A DNA stretch of 64,000 bases from a virus: IMG/VR virus record IMGVR_UViG_3300034060_001466, positions 62,001 through 126,000 of that record, one strand, 5' to 3'. The position numbers and the translations under genes are program-made. The notes under the pieces were generated by a model, which saw only the letters and a program-made list of their open reading frames with translations, was not told the DNA's origin and did no database searches. Below, piece by piece: positions 31,075 through 38,725 of this stretch. Numbering within the stretch: the stretch's first letter is position 1; every line of letters begins with the position of its first letter.

Positions 31075-33504
31075 ATGAAGGTAATAAAAAGAGATGGGCA
31101 TAGCGAAACGCTAAAGCTCGATAAAATAACAAACCGTATTAAAAAGCAAACATACGGATTGGATACAGACTACGTTGACTCACTTGAAGTAGCCACTAAA
31201 GTAGTATCTGGAATATACGATGGAATTAACACACAGCAACTTGATCTACTCGCGGCTGAAACTGCTGCTGCTCTAGCTCATATTCACCCAGACTACTCAA
31301 TCTTAGCTGCAAGAATTGCAATTACCCGATTGCACAAAACGACCCACAAGTCATTTAGTGATACAATTGACCACCTATATAATTACATAGATCCAAAGAC
31401 TGGAAAGGTGGCAGGCATTATCTCTGATGAAACCTATGCTGCTGTACAGAAGAATAAGAATACGCTAAACGAAGCAATCATTCATGATCGCGATCTTAAC
31501 TTTGACTACTTTGGATTTAAGACATTAGAGCGTAGTTACTTATTAAAGACATACGGCCAGCCGGCTGAAACTCCTCAACATTTATACATGAGGGTAGCTG
31601 TAGGTATTTGGGGAACAGACATTCAAAACGTATTAAAAACGTATGAGCTTCTGTCAACTCACAAAATGACTCATGCCACTCCAACCCTGTTTAACGCTGG
31701 AACCAAACGTCCACAATTATCTTCATGCTTCTTATTAACTATGCATGAAGATTCAATTTCAGGAATTTACAAAACTCTATCTGATGTAGCTGCAATTTCA
31801 CAAAATGCTGGAGGCATCGGCTTATCGGTTTCAAATATTAGAGCTACTGGTTCTTATATCAAAGGAACAAACGGTACGTCAAATGGAATTATTCCAATGC
31901 TAAAGGTTTACAATGAGACTGCTCGTTATGTAGATCAAGGCGGAGGAAAACGTAAAGGCTCTTTTGCTATTTACTTGGAGCCATGGCATGCAGATATTGA
32001 AGATTTCTTGGATTTACGTAAAAACCACGGTAAAGAAGAGCGTAGAGCTCGAGATCTTTTCTTAGCTATGTGGACACCAGATCTTTTCATGAAGAGAGTT
32101 GAAGAGGATGGCGATTGGACACTATTCTGTCCAGCTGAAATTGACTGCGAGCTTTGGGAAATGTACGGAGAGGAATTCGAGAGTAATTACGAAAGACTTG
32201 AAGCTGAAGGAAAAGGTCGTCATACTATGAAGGCTAGAACCCTATGGCAAAAAATCCTTGAATCACAAGTTGAGACAGGCACGCCATATATTCTTTTCAA
32301 AGATTCAGCTAATCGTAAATCAAATCAAAAGAATTTAGGAACAATCAAATCTTCTAACTTATGTACTGAAATTATAGAGTACACCTCAAAAGAAGAACAG
32401 GCTGTTTGTAACTTAGCGTCTATTCCAGTAAATCAATTTATTACAATCGGAAAGCGTACAGGTAAACTAAGAAAACCTAATTGTGAGTACGACTATGAGG
32501 CTCTATATGATGTAGCATATCAAACAACACTAAATCTAAATAAAGTAATTGACGTAAACTTCTACCCTACTGCAGAAACTAAAGCATCTAACGAGAAACA
32601 CCGCCCAATTGGAATAGGTATTCAAGGTTTAGCTGATACTTTTGCAATAATGGGAATTGAATTTGGCGGAGAAGCCTCAAAGAAATTAAACTCTGAGATA
32701 TTTGAAACAATCTACTTCGCTGCAATGGAAGCATCAATTGATCTTGCAAAGAAGGATGGGGCATACGCCTCATACGAAGGTTCTCCATTAAGCTCAGGAC
32801 AATTTCAGTTTAACTTATGGGGAGTAACGGATGACCAATTATCAGGTCGTTGGAATTGGGTAGCTCTTCGTAGAAAACTTATGAAGCATGGATCCCGAAA
32901 TTCTCTATTGCTTGCGCCAATGCCAACTGCCTCTACTGCCCAAATCATGGGTAACAATGAAGCATTCGAGGCATTCACTTCGAATATAGGAACTCGTCGA
33001 ACTTTAGCTGGAGAATTTATTGTAGTTAATAAACATCTAGTTAGAGATCTAGCTGAACTAGGACTTTGGGGAGATTCTATGAGAAATCGAGTAATCTTGG
33101 AAAAAGGTTCTGTTCAAAATATCGTTGAGATTCCAGAGGAATTAAGAGCTGTTTATAAAACAGTTTGGGAAATTTCTCAAAAGACCATCATCGACATGTC
33201 AGCTGATCGTGGTAAATTTATTTGTCAATCACAATCTCTGAATTTATTCTTTAGAGACGTAAATACTGCAAAATTAACATCAGCTCACTTCCATTCTTGG
33301 AAAAGCGGATTAAAGACAGGAATGTATTATCTTAGAACTGAAGCTGCGAGTTCGGCAATTGCTGGACTAGGAGTAAATATGGCTACTGGAAAAGTTGCTC
33401 CAACTGTCCAAATTGCACCAGTATTTGAAGCGCTTAATACAAGTGCGGAAGATATAGTATGTTCTCTTGATAACCCAGATGCATGCGAAGCTTGCGGATC
33501 ATAA
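31075..33504 (+). CDS. nrdA: Ribonucleotide reductase class I, large (alpha) subunit
   Basis: 809 residues. An N-terminal ATP-cone (KVIKRDGHSETLKLDKI) suggests dATP/ATP activity control. The catalytic barrel has the substrate-site Cys in LSSCFLL, the NLCTEI motif with radical Cys and Glu, and NLASIPVNQF with the second redox Cys nearby (QAVCNL). The protein ends in CEAC-GS, the C-terminal redox Cys pair that re-reduces the active site. It is directly downstream of nrdB and followed by a strong terminator at 33526. It provides dNDPs for phage DNA synthesis. Confidence 0.95.
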   Translation: MKVIKRDGHSETLKLDKITNRIKKQTYGLDTDYVDSLEVATKVVSGIYDGINTQQLDLLAAETAAALAHIHPDYSILAARIAITRLHKTTHKSFSDTIDHLYNYIDPKTGKVAGIISDETYAAVQKNKNTLNEAIIHDRDLNFDYFGFKTLERSYLLKTYGQPAETPQHLYMRVAVGIWGTDIQNVLKTYELLSTHKMTHATPTLFNAGTKRPQLSSCFLLTMHEDSISGIYKTLSDVAAISQNAGGIGLSVSNIRATGSYIKGTNGTSNGIIPMLKVYNETARYVDQGGGKRKGSFAIYLEPWHADIEDFLDLRKNHGKEERRARDLFLAMWTPDLFMKRVEEDGDWTLFCPAEIDCELWEMYGEEFESNYERLEAEGKGRHTMKARTLWQKILESQVETGTPYILFKDSANRKSNQKNLGTIKSSNLCTEIIEYTSKEEQAVCNLASIPVNQFITIGKRTGKLRKPNCEYDYEALYDVAYQTTLNLNKVIDVNFYPTAETKASNEKHRPIGIGIQGLADTFAIMGIEFGGEASKKLNSEIFETIYFAAMEASIDLAKKDGAYASYEGSPLSSGQFQFNLWGVTDDQLSGRWNWVALRRKLMKHGSRNSLLLAPMPTASTAQIMGNNEAFEAFTSNIGTRRTLAGEFIVVNKHLVRDLAELGLWGDSMRNRVILEKGSVQNIVEIPEELRAVYKTVWEISQKTIIDMSADRGKFICQSQSLNLFFRDVNTAKLTSAHFHSWKSGLKTGMYYLRTEAASSAIAGLGVNMATGKVAPTVQIAPVFEALNTSAEDIVCSLDNPDACEACGS

Positions 33505-33525
33505 ATCCTTAAACTATACTGACTT

Positions 33526-33552
33526 AAATAGGAGCCTAGCGCTCCTATTTTT
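33526..33552 (+). terminator. Rho-independent terminator after nrdA
   Basis: A 10-bp perfect stem (AATAGGAGC arm with GCTCCTATT, loop CTAGC) followed by a T-run. It ends the nrdB-nrdA transcript. A late promoter begins 4 bases further on. Confidence 0.85.
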
Positions 33553-33555
33553 GTT

Positions 33556-33564
33556 TATAAATAA
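33556..33564 (+). promoter_or_regulatory. T4-type late promoter box
   Basis: TATAAATAA on the plus strand, an exact match to the T4 late core. It sits between the nrdA terminator and the ATG at 33584. It indicates that the acidic protein and the metalloprotease behind it are late genes, which fits packaging into the head. Confidence 0.6.
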
Positions 33565-33583
33565 CAGTAACAAATAGACTATT

Positions 33584-34153
33584 ATGGAAATACTTAACTT
33601 TAGTAAATTTAAACTGTTATTGGAAGCAGAAGGCGATCCAGAAACAGAGCCTGCAGCGGAACCGGTTGAACCACCCGCTGACGAAACTCCAGCTGAACCT
33701 GCTCCACCAGCAGATGCTCCAGCCGATGCTCCAGCACCATCATCTCCTGATCCAATGGCTGATCCTTTTGCTAGTGCAGCACTTCCGCCCGATCCAAATG
33801 CTCCAGTTGCTTCTTCTGGTACAGGTTCTACTCGAATCGTATTCTTAGATAAAGACAAGTCATGGCATTCGGAATTCACAGACGGTGGTGGAGTTAAGAG
33901 ATACAAAGAATATGAATTGGCTCAAGCTGATCTAGATAAATGGATCACCGATAACAACTTCACAGATAAAAAAGAACAGATTACAGTCGCTCTTACTGGA
34001 ACAAAGGCTTTACCTGAAGACATATACGATAAATTAAAATCAGCACTATCTTCTGATAAACTAGGGAAGGATCGTGGAGATATTGATATTAACTATGACG
34101 ATAAGTCAATTCCATCTACTAGTGATCTCGATGTAATCTTCTTAAAGAAATGA
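33584..34153 (+). CDS. Acidic protein with capsid-targeting-like N-terminus
   Basis: 189 residues, family unknown. It begins MEILNFSKFKLLLEAEG, similar to T4 capsid-targeting peptides (consensus here F-x-x-F-...-E) with a possible gp21-type cut after LLE. Residues 17-80 are low-complexity Pro/Ala/Glu/Asp. The C-terminal 110 residues form a compact charged domain (WHSEFTDGGGVKRYKEYELAQADLDKWITDN). It is behind a late promoter and a terminator, and its stop overlaps the metalloprotease start by 4 bases (ATGA), so the two are co-expressed. It is probably an internal head protein or a partner of the protease; this is inference. Confidence 0.8.
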   Translation: MEILNFSKFKLLLEAEGDPETEPAAEPVEPPADETPAEPAPPADAPADAPAPSSPDPMADPFASAALPPDPNAPVASSGTGSTRIVFLDKDKSWHSEFTDGGGVKRYKEYELAQADLDKWITDNNFTDKKEQITVALTGTKALPEDIYDKLKSALSSDKLGKDRGDIDINYDDKSIPSTSDLDVIFLKK

Positions 34154-34875
34154 TAAAAAGATTTAGTCAATTTATATACGAATCAAAATACGACACGCTA
34201 TCATCTTCTTATGCGAGCGATGTATTTTCATTTATCAAAAAAACAGCCGGCTCAACAATAGGCAAACCTAAAACTGAGAGTTTTACCTACTCTGAACCTA
34301 TTGAATTTGACTTAACTGTTAAAATAGTTAGAGTGGTCGACTTTGATCCTTCTGAAACTACTGATTTTAATGGACTTCCTTGGGAAACCATTAATTTCGA
34401 AGAGAATGGATTTGTAGTTGATGCAAACGTGTATATCCCAGCTGAATCTGATCCAGACTCTCCAGAGATAGACCTAGTTATTTACATTAGCCCTGACGCT
34501 GAACCTTCTAAATACCAAGACTTAAACTTTAAAATAGTTGATACACTTAGACACGAATTGGAGCACCTTTTACAAAAAGGAGTAAACAAGAAAGTCGGTC
34601 ACATTGTAAAAACCTCAAAAAAAGTTAGAGATGGTGCTCAAGACAATTACAAGTATTTTCTTTTACCTGATGAAATACCAGCAATGGTCTCAGGGATGCA
34701 CGCAGCTGCTGTTAAAAAGAGAGTCCCAATAGATTCAGAATTCAATTCATACTTACGGCCTTTCGTTTCTTCCGGCGTAATCTCTAAATCAGAATTCGAA
34801 GAAGTAATGCAAACCTGGATACGATTTACTAAGAAATCATTCCCAGATGCAATATTTTCAACCAAATATCAATAA
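34150..34875 (+). CDS. Putative zinc metalloprotease with capsid-targeting-like N-terminus
   Basis: 241 residues. The zinc-binding helix is DTLRHELEHLLQ (H135-E136-x-x-H139, HExxH). A downstream LLPDEIPAMVSGMHAAA offers a third ligand (E175), the layout of gluzincin-type peptidases. The first 11 residues, MIKRFSQFIYE, closely resemble the T4 internal-protein leader (YQEFIAE type) cleaved by prohead protease gp21. It has no signal peptide. It is translationally coupled to the acidic protein before it, behind a late promoter. I infer that it is packaged in the head and acts during assembly or after injection into the host. The substrate is unknown. Confidence 0.75.
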   Translation: MIKRFSQFIYESKYDTLSSSYASDVFSFIKKTAGSTIGKPKTESFTYSEPIEFDLTVKIVRVVDFDPSETTDFNGLPWETINFEENGFVVDANVYIPAESDPDSPEIDLVIYISPDAEPSKYQDLNFKIVDTLRHELEHLLQKGVNKKVGHIVKTSKKVRDGAQDNYKYFLLPDEIPAMVSGMHAAAVKKRVPIDSEFNSYLRPFVSSGVISKSEFEEVMQTWIRFTKKSFPDAIFSTKYQ

Positions 34876-34929
34876 TATTTAAAACCGGGTGAAGTTTCGT
34901 AATATAAGATACAAAAATACTTATTGATT

Positions 34930-35118
34930 ATGACACCAGAATGGTTAACACAATTAAAGGACCAAGTTGCTCAACTTGAAGCAGAAGCGGTTAAATTCTA
35001 CGAAAAAGGAAATAAATCTGCGGGTACTAGAACTCGTGGTCTTCTTCAAGAAATTAAAGCTACTTGCCAAGAGGGAAGAACTCACGTTCAATCTTCTAAG
35101 ACAGCTCCAAAAGCTTAA
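34930..35118 (+). CDS. Histone H1-like (Hc1-type) DNA-binding protein
   Basis: 62 residues from the ATG at 34930; a TTG two codons earlier is less likely. The core VKFYEKGNKSAGTRTRGLLQEIK strongly recalls the small H1-like histones widespread in Bacteroidetes (FEKFYEKGNKAAGTRVRKGMQELK type). It should be a helical, Lys/Arg-rich nucleoid protein. It may compact or protect phage DNA or alter the host nucleoid. The family is host-typical, so recent transfer from a Bacteroidetes host is likely. It is followed by its own terminator at 35143. Confidence 0.8.
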   Translation: MTPEWLTQLKDQVAQLEAEAVKFYEKGNKSAGTRTRGLLQEIKATCQEGRTHVQSSKTAPKA

Positions 35119-35142
35119 TTTTAGATTAAAAGTTCACATTAG

Positions 35143-35174
35143 AGGGCGGGTATTAAAACTCGCCCTATTTTTTT
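35143..35174 (+). terminator. Rho-independent terminator after the H1-like gene
   Basis: AGGGCG(GG)/(CT)CGCCCT stem of 8 bp including one G-T pair, 8-base loop, followed by a run of seven T residues. Confidence 0.85.
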
Positions 35175-35197
35175 GGAAACCTCTCACACTTATTTAG

Positions 35198-35203
35198 TAT
35201 AAT
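35198..35203 (+). promoter_or_regulatory. Putative -10 element (TATAAT) for gene 32
   Basis: TTAGTATAATTC lies just after a terminator and about 27 bases before the gp32 ATG. A TTGG sequence lies about 19-23 bases further upstream. A new transcript is expected here because the preceding gene is terminated. Confidence 0.45.
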
Positions 35204-35229
35204 TCTATAAATTAAAATCATTTTTGAAC

Positions 35230-36285
35230 ATGGAAGATCTATTCAATCTCAATCTCGATGATTTCTCAGGTAAATCATCAGCAAACGCTCGCAAAGTCGA
35301 CGAAAACATGTACAATCCGGGTCCAGACCAAGGTCAGAACGGAATCTACAAATCAGTAATCCGTTTTATCCCATGGGTAACGGATCCTAGTAAAAGCCGC
35401 TACAAGAAGTACGCAGCAAAACTTATCAACCCTCTAACAAATGAGAAGTTGTACGTTGACTGCCCTTCTACTACTGGCGCATCATCAATTCTTTGGACAT
35501 TGGACTTGGAATTAAAACGTTTGAAAAACGAAGAACCTTCAATTGTTGAAGAAATTCAGAAGTACTTCAATCGTTACTACAATTATTACTCTTGTGTTTA
35601 CATCAAGAAAGACCCTCAATTTCCACAATTGGAAGGCAAAATCAAAGTTTATTCTTACGGATACACTATTGATAACTTGATTCAACAAGAGATCAATCCA
35701 GAAAATGAGTTAGTAACAACTCAAAAAATCAATCCATTCTCTCTTACTACTGGTAAGGACTTCGTATTAGTTATTAAACGTAAAACGAAAGCATGGAGAG
35801 ATTTCAGTTCAAGTAAATTCATGAATGAAGTTAGTCCTTTGATTATCTCTCATGCAGGAAAAGAGATCGCAGTATCTAATGAGCCTAAAGTAATGCAATT
35901 TACTAGTGAGTTCTTTAAAAAGAACTCACCGGACATGAGTCAATACTTCTTAAAAGAGTGGACTGACCATGAGTATGAAAAAGTTGCAGAATTTATCAAA
36001 GCAATCGTTCCTTACAAACAAATCATCGATAACTTAGTTGCAAACACTAAAGATGAGAGAATGAAGAAACACTTTACTAACTCTGCTCCAGTTAATCGTT
36101 CTCAAGCACCAATGGGAGAATCTTTGGAATATACGCCAGCTGCGCCAGCTACATCAAGCTCTAATATGTCAATTGAATTAGACGATGATTTTGGTTCAAT
36201 AACGGAAAGTCCAGCTCCAGTAAAATCTGCGCCAGCTGCTCCAGCTAAAGCAGATGACTTAGACGATTTATTCAAAGATCTATAA
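35230..36285 (+). CDS. 32: Single-stranded DNA-binding protein gp32
   Basis: 351 residues from ATG 35230 (MEDLFNLNLDDF); an in-frame TTG two codons earlier is an artefact. It resembles T4 gp32: a core with YKSVIRFIPW...KYAAKLINPLTNEKLYVDCP and the aromatic-rich ssDNA-binding segment (YFNRYYNYYSCVYIKKDP, KIKVYSYGYTI). It ends in an acidic tail (DDLDDLFKDL) that in T4 recruits replication partners. The Cys-x-x-Cys zinc site of T4 gp32 is not visible, so it probably folds without zinc. It is followed by a small gene, RNase H and groES. Confidence 0.85.
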   Translation: MEDLFNLNLDDFSGKSSANARKVDENMYNPGPDQGQNGIYKSVIRFIPWVTDPSKSRYKKYAAKLINPLTNEKLYVDCPSTTGASSILWTLDLELKRLKNEEPSIVEEIQKYFNRYYNYYSCVYIKKDPQFPQLEGKIKVYSYGYTIDNLIQQEINPENELVTTQKINPFSLTTGKDFVLVIKRKTKAWRDFSSSKFMNEVSPLIISHAGKEIAVSNEPKVMQFTSEFFKKNSPDMSQYFLKEWTDHEYEKVAEFIKAIVPYKQIIDNLVANTKDERMKKHFTNSAPVNRSQAPMGESLEYTPAAPATSSSNMSIELDDDFGSITESPAPVKSAPAAPAKADDLDDLFKDL

Positions 36286-36304
36286 AAAATAACAACATAC
36301 AAAC

Positions 36305-36610
36305 ATGGCAAGTTCTAAAAAACAAACCGCGACTGTAGTTGAAGAAATCAAGAGTGCACCGGCTGACCAAGTTCAGCCGGATGCTGCTCCGATTGCAACA
36401 CTACTTTCTTCAATCAGTTATACTAATCAAGCTGATTACGATAACTTCTTAGCTAATTTAACACCAGAACATTCAGTAATCGTTTTGATTTCCGCAGCTA
36501 ATCACTGTCAGTCAAAGGGTATATTTACATTGGATGAAGCTGAGTTAATTGCTAAGTCAATTAAAACACTAAGTGTTCAGCCGGAACAAGCTGACGCTCC
36601 AAAACCTTAA
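36305..36610 (+). CDS. Hypothetical protein (101 aa)
   Basis: Not recognised. The N-terminal 30 residues are low-complexity Ala/Pro/Gln, followed by a helical domain (TNQADYDNFLANLTPEHSVIVLISAANHCQSKGIFTLDEA is the main ordered part). It sits 19 bases after gene 32 and 3 bases before rnh, so it is in the replication transcript and may be a replication accessory. Confidence 0.7.
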   Translation: MASSKKQTATVVEEIKSAPADQVQPDAAPIATLLSSISYTNQADYDNFLANLTPEHSVIVLISAANHCQSKGIFTLDEAELIAKSIKTLSVQPEQADAPKP

Positions 36611-36613
36611 ACT

Positions 36614-37723
36614 ATGAATTTAATCATTGACGGAAATGCGTTTCTGAATGTCGCAGTAAGTATCGCAAAAAATATATTAGCTAACGATAAGAGAGTTGGC
36701 GAAAAGTATTATGTCAATGACTTATTAAATGACGATAAGTTTATTCTAAAGCAGGTAAGCAAAGATACATTTAGACAATTTTCTGTAAATTACTTTGGCA
36801 GCATTCTTGCTCCATTTAAGGAAAACATCAGTTCAGTATTTTTTGTATTTGACTCTAAGAGTTGGAGAAAGAAATATATCAAAGAACATTTTGAAACACA
36901 CGGAGAAGGGGATTTCAGTTATAAAGGTCAAAGAAAATACGATGATAAAATTTATCTGTTCTTTGAATACTTTCAAAATGAAATTCTAAGTACAATATCT
37001 GACGATTATGGAGTTGTAGTAAACCGTGTTCCTGGAGCAGAAGGTGATGATTTAATTGCTTACATTTGCGAAAATTTAAAAGAAGATATTTGTATTTGGT
37101 CAGTAGACAAAGACTTAACCCAGTTACTTGAAAGTGACAAACGTAAAGTTATTTTGATTATGCCTAAGCAAATGACGAAATACAAAAAGATCTACACAAC
37201 TGAAGATTTCGGTAAAGTTGAACCCGCTGAAGTTGACCTTTTTAATTTTGATATTGACTCAATAGACAATTCAGCTGTAACTAACATAATCAACGACTTA
37301 ACTCAAAAGGACTATCAACACTTAACCGTTGATCCAACTTTAGATATCTTAGTTAAGTGTTTAGCGGGTGATGCATCAGACAATATTCCAAGAGTCCATC
37401 CCAAGATGACAGCCTCTAAAGTAACAAAAATTGTCGAATACGTAAAGCAATCGCTTCAATGGAAAGACGTTATTTACTTCATTGATTCAGGTGATCTAGG
37501 TTTCATGGATTTATTACGTGAAGTAACATGTGAAGTCCTTAAAATAAAGGAACCTGGTGAATGGCTGACGATCGAGAACAACCTTAATCGTAACAAGACC
37601 TTAATCAGATTAAGTACAGCAGTTTTTCCAAAAGACGTACTTGATGCAATTAAAGAAAACGTTGACTTGACTACTCGTAGAAAATTCAATTACTACCAAT
37701 TCAAAAAAAATTACAAGAATTAA
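36614..37723 (+). CDS. rnh: RNase H / 5'-3' flap exonuclease (T4 Rnh-like)
   Basis: 369 residues. FEN-type nuclease motifs: LIIDGNAFLN (first Asp), VFFVFDSKSWRK, PGAEGDDLIAYI (Glu/Asp/Asp metal site), WSVDKDLTQLL (further Asp pair), then the LVKCLAGDASDNIP helix-hairpin region. This is the T4 Rnh layout, which removes RNA primers from Okazaki fragments together with gp32. T4 Rnh is 305 residues; this one has an extra insertion near residues 195-240. The stop overlaps the groES start (TAATG). Confidence 0.88.
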   Translation: MNLIIDGNAFLNVAVSIAKNILANDKRVGEKYYVNDLLNDDKFILKQVSKDTFRQFSVNYFGSILAPFKENISSVFFVFDSKSWRKKYIKEHFETHGEGDFSYKGQRKYDDKIYLFFEYFQNEILSTISDDYGVVVNRVPGAEGDDLIAYICENLKEDICIWSVDKDLTQLLESDKRKVILIMPKQMTKYKKIYTTEDFGKVEPAEVDLFNFDIDSIDNSAVTNIINDLTQKDYQHLTVDPTLDILVKCLAGDASDNIPRVHPKMTASKVTKIVEYVKQSLQWKDVIYFIDSGDLGFMDLLREVTCEVLKIKEPGEWLTIENNLNRNKTLIRLSTAVFPKDVLDAIKENVDLTTRRKFNYYQFKKNYKN

Positions 37724-38055
37724 TGAGTACACCAATCAAAGGAGGATTTATTCCTCTATTCGAAAGAATATTAGTTTTACCGGACTCAGTAGAGTCTAAA
37801 ACTGAAACAGGCATCATTTTATCAGTTGATGCTAGAAAAAGACCCAATACCGGAGTAGTAATTGCAGTAGGCCATCTGGTTTCCAGTAATTCAGGTTGCC
37901 CAATCAAAGAAGGCGATCGAGTTTTATATCAACGATACTCAGGACTTGACGTCCAGTGGGACGGTACTAACTACCACATCATTATGGCAAACGATCTTGT
38001 CGCCATTATAAACAAAGACGAGACTACACAATTTGAACTTAAAGAAAATGCTTAA
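37723..38055 (+). CDS. groES: Phage-encoded GroES-like co-chaperonin
   Basis: 110 residues with typical GroES features: PLFERILVLPD near the N-terminus, the mobile-loop region (ESKTETGIILSVDARKRP), the GVVIAVG strand, and KEGDRVLYQRYSG near the end. In T4 the unrelated-looking gp31 replaces GroES for folding gp23. Here a bona fide GroES-type sequence is paired with a phage GroEL (22616). It overlaps rnh by one base and the HAD nucleotidase start by a few bases, so it is translated from the replication transcript. Confidence 0.9.
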   Translation: MSTPIKGGFIPLFERILVLPDSVESKTETGIILSVDARKRPNTGVVIAVGHLVSSNSGCPIKEGDRVLYQRYSGLDVQWDGTNYHIIMANDLVAIINKDETTQFELKENA

Positions 38056-38620
38056 GAAATTTAAACAATTCGTAAACGAAGGTAAAGAGGGTAAATATCG
38101 AGTGTTCTGTGATTTAGATGGAGTCCTTGTCGATTTTGATAGAGGCTTTCAAGATATTGAAGAAAACACTGAAAATCTTTCACCTAAGGAATACGAAAAG
38201 AAAAACGGAAAGAACTCAATTTGGCCATTACTGGATAAGTTAGGAGCAGACTTCTGGGCTAACCTACAATGGACCAAAGACGGCAGAGAATTATGGGATT
38301 ACTTACAAAGATATGACCCAATTTTATTATCTGCACCAAGCCGTAGTCCTGAGTGTCTTATTGGTAAGACTCGTTGGGTAAATTCAAATTTAGGAATTGA
38401 CCAAGAGCCAGTAACTGACCCAGCGGATATGACTCCTGATACTAGGCTTGTTCTAGATCAAGACAAATGGAAGTACGCAACTAGCGAAAAAGACATTCTA
38501 ATCGACGATTTTAAAAAGAAATTGGAGAAATGGATTGAGCACGGCGGAACGGGTATCTTACATAACGATTCAACTGATACAGTTAGAGTTATGGAAGAGA
38601 TCATGACCGGTCGTGACTAA
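38048..38620 (+). CDS. HAD-family 5'(3')-deoxynucleotidase-like protein with capsid-targeting-like N-terminus
   Basis: 190 residues from ATG 38048, overlapping groES by 8 bases; a TTG 15 bases earlier is less likely. Motif I is VFCDLDGVLVDF (D22, D24), followed by a cap region, ILLSAPSRSP (motif II), and DILIDDFKKKLEKWIEHGGTGILH (motif IV), as in NT5C-type nucleotidases. The first residues, MLKKFKQFVNEG, match the leader of the metalloprotease and T4 capsid-targeting peptides, with a possible cut after VNE. It may dephosphorylate nucleotides; the leader suggests packaging in the head. A strong bidirectional terminator follows. Confidence 0.8.
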   Translation: MLKKFKQFVNEGKEGKYRVFCDLDGVLVDFDRGFQDIEENTENLSPKEYEKKNGKNSIWPLLDKLGADFWANLQWTKDGRELWDYLQRYDPILLSAPSRSPECLIGKTRWVNSNLGIDQEPVTDPADMTPDTRLVLDQDKWKYATSEKDILIDDFKKKLEKWIEHGGTGILHNDSTDTVRVMEEIMTGRD

Positions 38621-38669
38621 TAGTTCTTGGACTTAAACCAAGTGGTGGAATTCGACTTCCAAGTCGGCC
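38609..38669 (+). other. tRNA-like folded segment of unknown meaning
   Basis: Two adjacent hairpins: CTTGG-ACTTAAA-CCAAG (38626-38642, 5-bp stem and 7-base loop like an anticodon arm) and TGGAA-TTCGAC-TTCCA (38646-38661, T-arm-like). A weak outer pairing runs between 38609-38618 and 38662-38669. There is no D-arm and no proper acceptor stem, so it is not a functional tRNA. It overlaps the end of the HAD gene. Confidence 0.2.
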
Positions 38670-38675
38670 CTAACA

Positions 38676-38707
38676 AAAAAAGGACTCTATTACTAGAGTC
38701 CTTTTTT
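38676..38707. terminator. Bidirectional terminator between convergent genes
   Basis: GGACTCTA-TTAC-TAGAGTCC with A-run on the left and T-run on the right, about 14 bp in total. It terminates the rightward HAD gene and the leftward tail sheath gene. Confidence 0.9.
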
Positions 38708-38725
38708 ATTTTATTAATGTATTCC

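Noticed and set aside
33514-33906. Long leftward frame (130 codons) opposite the acidic-protein gene
   Set aside because: Low-complexity Gly/Ser/Ala mirror of the Pro/Ala/Glu-coding strand; it crosses the nrdA terminator and the late promoter. A shadow frame.
35224-35229. TTG two codons before the gp32 ATG as start
   Set aside because: The ATG at 35230 gives the expected gp32 N-terminus; similar spurious upstream starts were dropped at 34924, 38033, 43787, 48782 and 52997.
38609-38669. Complete tRNA gene
   Set aside because: No D-arm, no matching 7-bp acceptor stem, and C instead of U before the would-be anticodon.
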